Source of the DNA: Desulfobacula sp964636495 | GTDB lineage: Bacteria > Desulfobacterota > Desulfobacteria > Desulfobacterales > Desulfobacteraceae | DNA: 64,000 nucleotides | Direction of reading: 5' to 3' | NCBI GenBank assembly: GCA_964636495.1 | Contig: CAZWSL010000008.1 | Location: 56,109-120,108 of the forward strand | Part shown: piece after piece, positions 53,368-62,349 of the stretch | How positions within the stretch are numbered: the stretch's first letter is position 1 | How the letters are laid out: every line of letters begins with the position of its first letter | Made by a program: the position numbers and the translations under genes | The notes under the pieces: generated by a model | Databases searched by the model: none | The model's input: the letters and a program-made list of their open reading frames with translations, nothing else | What the model was told of the DNA's origin: nothing

Positions 53368-54024
53368 ATGCCGAGATGGGGAATGGTAATAGATGTAAAA
53401 AGGTGTATCGCTTGCTGGGGTTGCACCATAGCATGTAAAGAGGAACACTTTCTTCCTCCCAGAGTATTTTTTAACAGAGTACTTATCGGAGAAACAGGAA
53501 AGTTTCCATCATCCAGTAAACTGATCTATCCAATTTTATGCAATCACTGCTCTGAGGCAGCGTGTGTAGATGCATGCCCGACAGGAGCCACTTATATCAG
53601 AGAAGACGGGATTGTTGAAATTGATGATGAGAAATGTGTTGGCTGCAGGGCATGTCTTGTTAGCTGTCCCTATCAGCAGAGGACCTATTATGATCAGGAA
53701 GTTAAAGATAGAGAATTTTTTCCAGGCCAGGGTAAGACAGAGATGGAATTGCTCGGAGAAAAGCTGTATCCATTTAAAATAGGAACAGTTATTAAGTGTA
53801 ATTTCTGCTCGGAAAGACTTGAAGATGGTATGAAAAAAGGTCTTGAGCCAGGAAAGAATGAGGATGCATCTCCAGCATGTGTGAATATCTGCCCGGTTAA
53901 TGCAAGAATTTTTGGTGATCTTGATGATTCAGACAGTGAGATTAACCGCCTGATCATGGAGAAAAAAGGCAAGCAACTCCGGAAAGAATTCGGGACTGAA
54001 CCGGCAGTCTATTACATTGATTAA
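53368..54024 (+). CDS. padC: Fe-S electron-transfer subunit of molybdenum oxidoreductase (PadC-like)
   Basis: 218 residues from the ATG at 53368 (AAAGGAG site), starting MPRWGMVIDVKRCIACWGCTIACKEEH; a longer frame from 53278 has no site and no family support. Four [4Fe-4S] motifs: CIACWGCTIACK, CNHCSEAACVDACP, CVGCRACLVSCP and CNFCSE...ACVNICP. It matches the size (25 kDa) of the electron-transfer subunit of phenylacetyl-CoA:acceptor oxidoreductase and relatives such as PsrB/DmsB. It transfers electrons from the catalytic subunit to the membrane subunit encoded further down. Confidence 0.83.
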   Translation: MPRWGMVIDVKRCIACWGCTIACKEEHFLPPRVFFNRVLIGETGKFPSSSKLIYPILCNHCSEAACVDACPTGATYIREDGIVEIDDEKCVGCRACLVSCPYQQRTYYDQEVKDREFFPGQGKTEMELLGEKLYPFKIGTVIKCNFCSERLEDGMKKGLEPGKNEDASPACVNICPVNARIFGDLDDSDSEINRLIMEKKGKQLRKEFGTEPAVYYID

Positions 54025-54039
54025 AAAACAGGGGGAAAC

Positions 54040-56646
54040 ATGACCTATAAAACAGATGAAATTTGGGAAGATAAATGGGTAAATACCACCTGTGGCGTAT
54101 GTTACTGCGGCTGTGCAGCAAAAGTCAGAGTGGTCAACGGCGTACCAGTCAAAATTGAAGGAATTAAAGACAGCACCATGGGCGGTGATGGTTCCGGGCT
54201 TTGCGGGAAAGGCACAGCAGGGCTGATGTACTATCATGACCCCAATCGTATTAAAAAGCCACTTTTGAGAACAAATCCTGAAAAAGGCATAGGTGTTGAC
54301 CCTAAGTGGAAAGAGATTGAATGGGATGAAGCCCTTGATATCATAGCCACTAAAATGAAAAAGATCATGGAAGATGATCCCAACAAGATCCTGTTTACCA
54401 ACCAAACCATGAGAGCTTCTGACGGTCCGCATAACCATCCATATTTTTATGCCCAGGCATTTGGCGTAAAAAATAACGGGAACTTCATTATTGGAGGAGG
54501 AAGCCTTCATTGCGGGAACGCCTGCCACATGCTTGGTGGATTGATTCACGGAGCCTGGTCCATAGCTCCGGACTGGCGATATACAAAATATGTACTGAAA
54601 TGGGGTTCAAGCAAAGGTACAGGGTCCGGACATTCTGCCATGACGAATGCACGATTGAGAGCAGATGCAATAAGACGCGGTGTTAAAGAAGTCGTTTTTG
54701 ATCCCATGGGTAATTTTGCCGGCGGCAAGGCAACTGAATGGGTTGCCATTCTGCCTGGAACAGATACAGCAGTCGGGCTTGCCATTGCCAACTATATTGT
54801 TAACACCCGGGGTGAAATCGATGAACTCTACCTTAAAGCCAAAACCAATTTTCCATATTTGATCAGATCCGATGGCACTTACATCCGTCATAAAGATAGT
54901 AACAAGCCTCTCATTTTTGACAGCAGGGAGAATAAGATCAAAGAGTATGATGATGAGACCCTGGCATTTGAAGATTGTTCTCTTTATGGTGAGTACGAAT
55001 ATGATGGTGAAAAGGTAGTTCCCTGTTTTGTTCCTTTTAAAGAACACCTGAAACAATTTACTCCGGAATGGGCTTCTGAAATATCAACAGTTCCGGTTGC
55101 AACAATTTTGAAGGTTTCAAAAGCGTGGGTAGACAATGCCCAGATCGGTTCCACAATAACACTTGAAGGAAAATCATATCCATACAGACCGGTTTCCTCG
55201 GTTACTTTCCGCGGTTCACAGGGGCACTCAAACGGTATTCATCAGGTTGCAGCAATCGATCTTATGTCACAGCTTGTCGGAGCAGAAGATGTTCCAGGAG
55301 GAACTCTTGGATGGCCCGCCATAAGAAGGGCATATCCCGGCGGGCAGTATGAACAGACCTGCAGCGTTGGAACAGATGGCGTTATTGTTCCTTCAGTATT
55401 TTACTCTCATGATCCATGGCCTGTACATAAACCGAGCCTGCCTGCAACCAACATGGGGTGTGTCGATATATGGACACACTGTACGCTTTCACATATTCCA
55501 TATGTTGATGAAGTAGACTATATTCATGAAAAATTCGGTATGAAATCCAAACCTGAGATGATTTTCGGGATAGCAGCAAACTTTGTTATCAGCAACTCTG
55601 ACTGGGATGTTGCTGTTAAAAATTTCAAGGACTGCTTTGTTGTCCAGAATGATCTCTGGGTGAATGAGACGGATCAGGCCATTGGTGATATCATTCTGCC
55701 TGACCTCTCCTATCTTGAAAAAGACTGCTGGTCTTCAGAGATTGATGCATTCTTCTTTTCAGGTTCTCCTTCCTATGAAGACTGGTATGTCCATCTGCAG
55801 CAGCCTGTTGCCAAACCCATTGGCGAGTCACGTTTCTTCATGGATGTATATCTTGACATAGCAAACAGGGTTGGCGTTCTCGATAAATTTAATGCAAAAC
55901 TCAACGATTACTATGGAGTTGAAGATCCTGAACTGCAGATAAAACCGGGTGAAGTTTTATCATGGAAAGAAATCGGAGAACGGTTCATGAAGTGGGTTTA
56001 TGGTAACGATCATGAAAAAATCCAGAAACAGGGATATGCCACATGGCATAAAGCCATTGAAGATGTTTACTGGCGATGGGATATTGATTCCAGATGCCCT
56101 GTTTATATGGAATACCTGCTGCATGACAGAAAGGCTATGGAAGAAATATTTGAGCAGACCGGTTTTGACCTTGAGGTAGATCTGGATCAGTATTCAGCCC
56201 TGCCATCCTGGTTCTGGCCTGAATCTCATAAAGATCTTGATCAGGAATTTGATCTTCTGGCATTCTCATACAGGGATATACTGCACACAAATAACACAAC
56301 ATTTCAGAATCCATATATTGATGAAGTCTCTAAAATGTGTCCCTATACGTTTACCATTACCCTGAATACCTCCCTTGCAAAGGATAAGGGAATGAAAGAT
56401 GGGGATATCATCTGGATTGAAACCAAAGCCGGTGTCAAGGAGAATGGTATTGTCAAGACAATGGAAGCCCAGAGTCCCAAAGTTATCGGTATTGCCGGTC
56501 AAGGGGGTCTGTGGGCTGATGGTCGTCCCATTGCAAAAGGTAAAGGATCCAATTTCTGTAAACTGCTGCCTTCAAAGTTGAAATATTTTGATCCGGTTGC
56601 CGGTAACATGGAAACTGCTGTTGCAGTGAAAATCTATAAGGATTAA
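54040..56646 (+). CDS. padB: Molybdopterin oxidoreductase catalytic subunit (PadB-like phenylacetyl-CoA dehydrogenase)
   Basis: 868 residues of the DMSO-reductase family. The N-terminal [4Fe-4S] motif is TTCGVCYCGCAAKVRVV plus GLCGKG; molybdopterin-binding segments follow (GGGSLHCGNACHMLGG with a possible Mo-ligand cysteine, and GSQGHSNGIHQVAAIDLMSQLVGAEDVPGG). There is no twin-arginine signal at the N-terminus, so it is probably cytoplasmic. Length and gene set (Fe-S subunit, NrfD-type anchor, 2-oxoacid oxidoreductase just upstream) fit PadB, which oxidises phenylacetyl-CoA to phenylglyoxylate. A different oxidised substrate is possible; the call rests mostly on context. Confidence 0.78.
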   Translation: MTYKTDEIWEDKWVNTTCGVCYCGCAAKVRVVNGVPVKIEGIKDSTMGGDGSGLCGKGTAGLMYYHDPNRIKKPLLRTNPEKGIGVDPKWKEIEWDEALDIIATKMKKIMEDDPNKILFTNQTMRASDGPHNHPYFYAQAFGVKNNGNFIIGGGSLHCGNACHMLGGLIHGAWSIAPDWRYTKYVLKWGSSKGTGSGHSAMTNARLRADAIRRGVKEVVFDPMGNFAGGKATEWVAILPGTDTAVGLAIANYIVNTRGEIDELYLKAKTNFPYLIRSDGTYIRHKDSNKPLIFDSRENKIKEYDDETLAFEDCSLYGEYEYDGEKVVPCFVPFKEHLKQFTPEWASEISTVPVATILKVSKAWVDNAQIGSTITLEGKSYPYRPVSSVTFRGSQGHSNGIHQVAAIDLMSQLVGAEDVPGGTLGWPAIRRAYPGGQYEQTCSVGTDGVIVPSVFYSHDPWPVHKPSLPATNMGCVDIWTHCTLSHIPYVDEVDYIHEKFGMKSKPEMIFGIAANFVISNSDWDVAVKNFKDCFVVQNDLWVNETDQAIGDIILPDLSYLEKDCWSSEIDAFFFSGSPSYEDWYVHLQQPVAKPIGESRFFMDVYLDIANRVGVLDKFNAKLNDYYGVEDPELQIKPGEVLSWKEIGERFMKWVYGNDHEKIQKQGYATWHKAIEDVYWRWDIDSRCPVYMEYLLHDRKAMEEIFEQTGFDLEVDLDQYSALPSWFWPESHKDLDQEFDLLAFSYRDILHTNNTTFQNPYIDEVSKMCPYTFTITLNTSLAKDKGMKDGDIIWIETKAGVKENGIVKTMEAQSPKVIGIAGQGGLWADGRPIAKGKGSNFCKLLPSKLKYFDPVAGNMETAVAVKIYKD

Positions 56647-56660
56647 AGGAGGAGTTGAAA

Positions 56661-57566
56661 ATGAGTAATAAAATTCACGAACTTGAGAAAACCATGTTTC
56701 CTCCTGATGGAAGCGGGTTAAAACCTTATGAGTGGATGGTAAACCCGACCCGTCAGCAGCAGTGGATCGATAATAAAGGGATATTTCTCTGGCTGGCTTT
56801 CTTTTTTTCTGAAATAGGGGCAGGGCTCTACTTTATTTCACTTTTTTACGGATACAAAGCAGGTATAATATTGGGATGGCTCATCACTCTTGTCCTTGGC
56901 GGAGTGATCCATATCCTCTATCTTGGCCAGCCTGCAAGGGCCTGGCGCATGATGATGAAACCCAATACTTCAGAGCTTGCCCGCGGTATATGGGTAATTG
57001 GGGCGTTTGCAGCAGTCGGCTTTCTGCAGATTGTAACATCTGGTGGTTTTAATATTGTTTTTAATACAATTATGGGAATTCTCTGTCTACTGATTATTTC
57101 CCATGGATTTGCAACCATGAATGTTATTAAAGCCCTTCCTGCATGGAGTTCCACAATGGTTTTGCCGCTGTCAATAATTTCTGGTGTTTGGGTTGGTCAT
57201 CAACTCCTGCAGATGATGGCGGTTTTTTCTGCCTCTGACAGTTTTGCTTCAGGGATGGAAGTGTGGGCTGAAGCTATCTTTTTTGCCTATTTTCTATGCC
57301 TTCTTCTCTATGTCTGGGGAACCTGGCATTCAGGTGGCATTGGTCAGGAATCCATTAAAAATTTGATAAATGAGAACTTAAAGAGGGTTTCTTTTATTGG
57401 CGTTGCAGGATTTGGTGTTGTCCTTCCTTTTCTGCTGACTCTTATAATGTGGGGTGGTGACACAAATGGCTTTTTGATCTTTCTAAGGCTGGCATCCGTT
57501 ATTGCAGGAGATCTTGCAATGCGGTATGTTATTATGAAGAGTGCTGTTTACAAACCATTGATATAG
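56661..57566 (+). CDS. padD: NrfD/DmsC-type membrane anchor subunit (PadD-like)
   Basis: 301 residues from the ATG at 56661, 8 nt after AAAGGAGGAG; a TTG two codons earlier overlaps that site. It has eight transmembrane helices: GIFLWLAFFFSEIGAGLYFISLFYGY, ILGWLITLVLGGVIHILYLGQPARAWRM, GIWVIGAFAAVGFLQIVTSGGF and further segments to IFLRLASVIAGDLAMRYVI. The QPARAWRMM and ARGIW elements match NrfD/PsrC quinone-reactive subunits. It should anchor PadBC to the membrane and pass electrons to menaquinone. Terminator follows at 57617. Confidence 0.83.
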   Translation: MSNKIHELEKTMFPPDGSGLKPYEWMVNPTRQQQWIDNKGIFLWLAFFFSEIGAGLYFISLFYGYKAGIILGWLITLVLGGVIHILYLGQPARAWRMMMKPNTSELARGIWVIGAFAAVGFLQIVTSGGFNIVFNTIMGILCLLIISHGFATMNVIKALPAWSSTMVLPLSIISGVWVGHQLLQMMAVFSASDSFASGMEVWAEAIFFAYFLCLLLYVWGTWHSGGIGQESIKNLINENLKRVSFIGVAGFGVVLPFLLTLIMWGGDTNGFLIFLRLASVIAGDLAMRYVIMKSAVYKPLI

Positions 57567-57616
57567 TCGAGTTAAATGATTGAGCAGTGATTTCATAATA
57601 ACCTAATTTTATTTTA

Positions 57617-57659
57617 AAAAGGCAGGTGACGAACTTTGTTTCGCATCTGCCTTTTATAT
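57617..57659 (+). terminator. Terminator of the por-pad operon
   Basis: GGCAGGTG (57621-57628) pairs with CATCTGCC (57644-57651), extended by A-T pairs, and is followed by TTTTATATT. Both strands have T or A tracts, so it could work in either direction. Confidence 0.75.
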
Positions 57660-57778
57660 TTATAAGAATTTCTGGAAAATATGAATTTATAGTTGAAAAT
57701 AGTTGAAAAAATTTATAGTGTGGCTATATAATAGATGAAATAAAGCTATTTGATGTGTGAATATAATGTAATATATAA

Positions 57779-57811
57779 GTAAATATTCGGCTTATGATGT
57801 AAATATCCGGC
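57779..57811. promoter_or_regulatory. Direct repeat pair, possible regulator sites
   Basis: GTAAATATTCGGC at 57779-57791 and GTAAATATCCGGC at 57799-57811 start exactly 20 nt apart, that is on one face of the helix. They lie 150 nt upstream of the DUF2080-like gene. Nothing else was recognised in the 57660-57960 gap. Confidence 0.3.
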
Positions 57812-57960
57812 CAGGGCTTCATACCTGTTTATTTGCTGCTGCATATCATACGCATACAGTGTGAGCAGTTCGGAATAGACAGGGATCGGGTGCTGGTCAA
57901 ATATTTACAGATATAAATGTTAGCCTGATTTGGAATTCAACAAAAGGCAGGTGGTGTTAT

Positions 57961-58137
57961 ATGGCAGGTAAAGAAAAAGAGAATAAAAAACAGAGCATAT
58001 CGCCAACTAAAGTGAAATTTGAGGTCTATGGCGAGGAGATGATTGAAAAAGAGGTAAAATCCAGTGGTAACAGTGGAAGAATTTACCTCCCTCCAAACTG
58101 GGTCGGCCATACAGTTAAGATTATAAAGATTGAATAA
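57961..58137 (+). CDS. DUF2080-like small protein (AbrB-type fold, transposase-associated family)
   Basis: 58 residues, below the usual length cut-off. The core FEVYGEEMIEKEVKSSGNSGRIYLPPNWVGHTVKIIKIE matches the DUF2080 family (EVYG-x-E-x-x-EKEVKPSGNSGRVYLPKxWIGKxVKV), small swapped-hairpin proteins often found in archaea and linked to transposons. An AGGTGG site precedes the ATG. No transposase is near, so it may be a lone regulator or a relic of a lost element. Rare in bacteria of this type, as far as I know. Confidence 0.75.
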   Translation: MAGKEKENKKQSISPTKVKFEVYGEEMIEKEVKSSGNSGRIYLPPNWVGHTVKIIKIE

Positions 58138-58238
58138 CAGCTGAATTCAGGCTGGATTTTATGTAAAGTCTGACATAGCAAAGTGTGAAAATCTTCATAT
58201 CTCATAGAGAGATTTTCATAAAATAAGGGGAGGTTGTT

Positions 58239-58679
58239 GTGGAAAACAGAGTAAACATCAGGACAATAACAGAAGATGATGCAGAAGCAATCCAGAACAT
58301 AAGAAGAGCAATATCGGAGGATGATGCTGATATTGATTCTTCAAAATTAATCGGGAAGAGAGTTGAAGATATCCATAGAAAGGCAAGCCTGGTTGCGGAA
58401 GTCAATGGAAGCATAGCAGGTTATATGATAAGTACAACGCTTTATGCTGGTTTTGGTATCAAGAAGAGTGCCTGGATAATGGCAATAGGGGTACATCCTG
58501 ATTTTATGGGACAGGGAATAGGGTTAAAGCTTGCAGAAAAAATATGTGAGATCTATAAGGAACGTGGTATTGAATATTTATACTCATCTGTTCGGTGGGA
58601 TTCAACAGATGTCCTCTCCTTTTTCAAGAAACTGGGGTTTGAAAGAAGTGAATTTATCAATTTGAAAAAGAAATTGTAA
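58239..58679 (+). CDS. GNAT-family N-acetyltransferase
   Basis: 146 residues from a GTG at 58239 (AGGGGAGG site), with the GNAT core: IRTITEDDAEAIQNIRRAI, AGYMISTTLY and acetyl-CoA loop VHPDFMGQGIGLKLAEKICEIYKERGI, ending FFKKLGFERSEFINLKKKL. It acetylates an amine, alone or on a protein; the target is unknown. It converges with livK across a shared terminator. Confidence 0.9.
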   Translation: MENRVNIRTITEDDAEAIQNIRRAISEDDADIDSSKLIGKRVEDIHRKASLVAEVNGSIAGYMISTTLYAGFGIKKSAWIMAIGVHPDFMGQGIGLKLAEKICEIYKERGIEYLYSSVRWDSTDVLSFFKKLGFERSEFINLKKKL

Positions 58680-58691
58680 TCAAAAATAGAA

Positions 58692-58729
58692 TGCACGGTA
58701 AAATCAGTTTGAATCAATTCTACCGTGCA
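58692..58729. terminator. Bidirectional terminator between the GNAT gene and livK
   Basis: TGCACGGTA (58692-58700) pairs with TACCGTGCA (58721-58729), flanked by A-rich sequence upstream and AAAAATTT downstream, so a U-run is present mainly for the minus strand. Both converging genes end within 30 nt of it. Confidence 0.7.
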
Positions 58730-58757
58730 AAAATTTAAAAGTTCAAATTATGTTATA

Positions 58758-59954
58758 TTAATGAACTTTGACTGTTTCAAATTTAGCGCTCTTGACTTCC
58801 ATTTCCTGATAAGAACCGAAAATTTCACCAATTTCGTTAAATTCAATGTCTTTAGCACCAACATAGTCAATCTCTCCTCCCTTAGAAAGGATTTCAAGAC
58901 CTTTTTTCAGTTCACCGGCAAAAATTTTCTCACCAGGAGCATTGGCAACTTTCATGATATTTTTCTGGATACTTGCTCTGTCTGTTGAATTTCCAGCCTG
59001 TGCCGCGAGAATAATCAAGGCAGCCGCATCATAGGAACCATCCCGGAAAGGTCCGTCAAGGGGGATACCAGAAGCTTTTGCAACTGCTGTCCATTTGTCG
59101 GCAGCTTCACTTTCACCGCCAGGCATGGTACCAAATGAGCCGTTTATATCTTTACCAAGGTCATTTGTCAAAGCAGAACCGATCATACCGTCTGCAAATA
59201 TAAACCGATCAAAGGCTCCCGTATCAAGGGATGACTGAACAATACCTTTTCCACCCTGATCAAGATAACCGAAAACAATCAGGTCATTGGCTCCAGAAGC
59301 AGAGAGAGAGGCAACGTCTGCTGCGTAGTCAGCTTTACCATCTTCGTGTGAAGCGGTCATTAAAATTTCCCCGCCAAGTTTTTTATAGGATCCTGAAAAT
59401 GAATTGGCAAGACCTTTACCATAGTCATTGTTGGTATAAGTTATAGCAACTTTTTTAATTCCTCTGGCAGAAACGATGTTTGCCAGCACTTCGCCCTGCC
59501 TTGCATCTGATGGAGCAGTTCTGAAAAAATAGCCATTATCCTTGATCATGGTAAGGGCTGGAGAAGTGGCTGATGATGAGATGGTGGTTACACCGTTTGG
59601 TACGGATGCATTGTTGACAACTGCTGTTGTTGCGCCGGAACAGCTTGCACCGACTATTGCAATAACCTTTTCAGAGTTTATCAGCCTTTCAGCTGCTGCA
59701 GTAGCAGCAGAAGCATCAATACATGTTGAGTCACCACGCACAGCTATAATTTTTGTTCCACCCAGAAACGCTCCGGAATCGGAAGCCTCTTTAATGGCAA
59801 GTTCAGCAGCAGCAGCCATTGGCGGGGTTAGAGATTCAATAGGGCCTGTAAAGCCTTGTAAAACACCGATTTTAACACTACCGCCGGCAAAAGCTGCAAC
59901 AGCAAAATTCATTGCAAACAGTAAAACAGCGATCATTTTAATACATTTTTTCAT
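58758..59954 (-). CDS. livK: Branched-chain amino acid/aromatic ABC transporter substrate-binding protein (LivK-like)
   Basis: 398 residues with a signal peptide (MKKCIKMIAVLLFAMNFAVAAFA). The type I periplasmic-binding fold shows KIGVLQGFTGPIESLTPPMAAAAELAIKEA, AIVGASCSGATTAVVNNASVPNGVTTISSSATSPALTMI and VAITYTNNDYGKGLANSF. It binds the ligand for the LivHMGF importer. The group includes leucine/valine, benzoate, phenylacetate and amide receptors. Its position after the pad genes hints at an aromatic ligand; the sequence does not prove it. Last gene of the minus-strand liv operon, 17 nt after livM. Confidence 0.92.
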   Translation of the reverse strand: MKKCIKMIAVLLFAMNFAVAAFAGGSVKIGVLQGFTGPIESLTPPMAAAAELAIKEASDSGAFLGGTKIIAVRGDSTCIDASAATAAAERLINSEKVIAIVGASCSGATTAVVNNASVPNGVTTISSSATSPALTMIKDNGYFFRTAPSDARQGEVLANIVSARGIKKVAITYTNNDYGKGLANSFSGSYKKLGGEILMTASHEDGKADYAADVASLSASGANDLIVFGYLDQGGKGIVQSSLDTGAFDRFIFADGMIGSALTNDLGKDINGSFGTMPGGESEAADKWTAVAKASGIPLDGPFRDGSYDAAALIILAAQAGNSTDRASIQKNIMKVANAPGEKIFAGELKKGLEILSKGGEIDYVGAKDIEFNEIGEIFGSYQEMEVKSAKFETVKVH

Positions 59955-59971
59955 ACAATCCTCCTGTTAGA

Positions 59972-61330
59972 TTATAATTTTTTGTTTGTTTCAGGCAATA
60001 TACCGTCGGGACTGAAACGCATAACCAGCAATAAGATAATTCCCATGAACATTAATCTTATATATTGGGCATTTTCCAGTAAATGCTGCCTGAAAAAGTT
60101 TTCACTATCTAAAAAAGATGTAGCTAAATCAGCCAGCCAGAAACCGACAGGTTCAGCCATAATCCATAAAAACCATATTACAAATCCACCGATAACAGAT
60201 CCAAGGTTGTTACCGGATCCACCAACAATTACCATAACCCAGATAAGGAATGTGAACCGGAGAGGTATATATGAGCCAGGAGTAAACTGTCCATCATAGG
60301 TAACTAACATGGCACCGGCAACTCCAACAATGGCAGAACCTAAAACAAAGATCTGCAGATGTCTTTGCGTAATATTCTTACCCATGGCTGAAGCTGCTGT
60401 TTCATTATCACGGATGGCTCTTATCATTCTGCCCCATGGTGAATTAAGAGCAAGAGAAGCAAGAATGATAAAAAGAAGCAAAACTGCAGCAAAGAGACCG
60501 GTGTAACTGAGTTTAACAAATAAAATTGCAGCATCGCTTATATAATTCTTTAATGCTGCGGCCTGATCAGCTGCAGGGAGTATTTCCAGGCTGCTGGAAT
60601 AAAATTTTGCAACAAGATCCTGAAACCAGGCAGTCTGCTGTAAATCAATTTCATAGGGAACCGGTCTTGGTATGGATGTTACATTCTTGACACCCCGTAC
60701 AAGCCAGTCTTCATTTTTGATTACAGCCAGAATTATTTCAGAGATTCCAAGGGTTGCAATGGCAAGATAATCTGTACGGAGCCCAAGTGAAATTTTTCCA
60801 ATAAGCCATGCAGCGGCAGCTGCACAGCACCCTCCGGCAATCCAGGAGAATAGTACAGGAAGACCAAGTCCACCAAGGTATCCTGTCAGAGCAGGATTTA
60901 CATTTTCAATGGAATGAGTCGCCTGGGTATAGAAGTATCTGATTATAAAATAACCTATGAGCAGGATTAGAATAACAAATGATTTGCGTTTATATTTTTT
61001 ATGGATGATAAAAGCGGCTATGACGGTGGCAACCAGTATGCAGAGTGCAATCAACATATTCAATCCACCTGCCTGAACAGCTTCTGGAACACTGTTTTTG
61101 GAAATCAGTACAACACTCATGCCTCCCAGCGCTGCAAATCCCATTATTCCAACATTGAAAAGACCTGCATATCCCCATTGAATATTGACTCCCAGTGCCA
61201 TTATTGCAGAAATAAGGCATAAATTAAGTATGGTAAGGCATAATGCCCAGGACTGAAAAATGCCAACAAGCAGCAGCAGCAGAATCATCAGGGAAAAACT
61301 TATATACAGTCTTGCATTATACTGGCTCAT
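59972..61330 (-). CDS. livM: Branched-chain-type ABC transporter permease LivM
   Basis: 452 residues with about ten transmembrane helices, longer than a typical LivM (about 330-420) because of a loop between roughly residues 215 and 270 (DWLVRGVKNVTSIPRPVPYEIDLQQTAWFQ and onwards). Family segments: VNIQWGYAGLFNVGIMGFAALGGM, RTDYLAIATLGISEIILAVIKNED and RDNETAASAMGKNITQRHLQIFVLGSAIVGVAGAM (the cytoplasmic EAA-like loop). It forms the channel with LivH. Start overlaps the livH stop by 4 nt. Confidence 0.93.
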   Translation of the reverse strand: MSQYNARLYISFSLMILLLLLVGIFQSWALCLTILNLCLISAIMALGVNIQWGYAGLFNVGIMGFAALGGMSVVLISKNSVPEAVQAGGLNMLIALCILVATVIAAFIIHKKYKRKSFVILILLIGYFIIRYFYTQATHSIENVNPALTGYLGGLGLPVLFSWIAGGCCAAAAAWLIGKISLGLRTDYLAIATLGISEIILAVIKNEDWLVRGVKNVTSIPRPVPYEIDLQQTAWFQDLVAKFYSSSLEILPAADQAAALKNYISDAAILFVKLSYTGLFAAVLLLFIILASLALNSPWGRMIRAIRDNETAASAMGKNITQRHLQIFVLGSAIVGVAGAMLVTYDGQFTPGSYIPLRFTFLIWVMVIVGGSGNNLGSVIGGFVIWFLWIMAEPVGFWLADLATSFLDSENFFRQHLLENAQYIRLMFMGIILLLVMRFSPDGILPETNKKL

Positions 61331-62349
61331 ATCACTTTACCTTTAAAAATTCCTGTGGGTCTTAATAGTAGAACAATTACCAGGATTACAAAAGAGATGG
61401 CAAATTTGTATTCAGTGGCGAGAAACTGTACCAGACCGCTTGGTTCCAATGCATCCGGCAGCAGGTAAATTAAAAATTTTTTATATGCATATGTTAATGT
61501 AAGTTCTGAAAAAGAGACTACGAAACCACCGACAATCGCTCCTACTGGAGAGCCTATCCCTCCGACAATAACGGCTGCAAAAGTTGGCAGCAGGAGATGA
61601 TGATATGAAATAGCCATGAAGCCTTTATCAAGACCGTATAAAACGCCTGCAATTGTTGTTAGCACGGCTACCAGTACCCAGGTGATCCGTACCACTTTAA
61701 CTGGATCAATCCCGGATAATAATGCCAGATCCTCATTGTCAGAGTAAGCACGCATCGCTTTTCCGGTTTTTGTTTTCTGTAAAAAATAAAATACAAAGCC
61801 AACAAGCATAATTGCAATTGTTACGGTAAGAAATTGTGATGTTTTAATTGCAAGTCCTTCAGAAAGTCCTGTTATCTCCTTGAACTCTCTTGCCGTTATG
61901 ATAAATCTGGCACCGTCAGTAAAAATACGGTGGCTTGGGCCAAGTACAAACCTTACAATACCTCCTGTAATGAACATTACACCAACAGAGGCCATTACAA
62001 TTGTAATGGGTTTGCTGTTCTGGCTTCTATAGTATTCATAAACAAATTTATCGATCAGTATGACATAGATCAGGCACGCTGCCACCGCTATGGGCATTGC
62101 AAGAATAGCCGTAGGCAGAAACCCGAAACTTATGCCCGCATTCTGGAGTGCCCATGTGGAGAGAATCGTCACCACAGTAGCAAATGCCATGGTATCTCCC
62201 TGGGCAAAATTGGCAAATCGTAATACAGCATATACCAGAGTTACTGCCAGTGCACCAAGTGCCAGCTGGGAACCATAGGAGAGAGCGGGTACAACCAGAA
62301 AATTAGAAATCAAAATAATAGAATTAAGAATATCAGTCAGTACAGGCAT
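61327..62349 (-). CDS. livH: Branched-chain-type ABC transporter permease LivH
   Basis: 340 residues with about eight transmembrane helices. Family segments: GSQLALGALAVTLVYAVLRFANFAQGDTMAFATVV, RAYSDNEDLALLSGIDPVKVVRITWVLVAVLTTIAGVLYGL and VIVGGIGSPVGAIVGGFVVSFSELTLTY. It partners LivM. It starts directly after the livF stop, with GGAGG at the end of livF as its ribosome site, so translation is coupled. Confidence 0.94.
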   Translation of the reverse strand: MPVLTDILNSIILISNFLVVPALSYGSQLALGALAVTLVYAVLRFANFAQGDTMAFATVVTILSTWALQNAGISFGFLPTAILAMPIAVAACLIYVILIDKFVYEYYRSQNSKPITIVMASVGVMFITGGIVRFVLGPSHRIFTDGARFIITAREFKEITGLSEGLAIKTSQFLTVTIAIMLVGFVFYFLQKTKTGKAMRAYSDNEDLALLSGIDPVKVVRITWVLVAVLTTIAGVLYGLDKGFMAISYHHLLLPTFAAVIVGGIGSPVGAIVGGFVVSFSELTLTYAYKKFLIYLLPDALEPSGLVQFLATEYKFAISFVILVIVLLLRPTGIFKGKVI

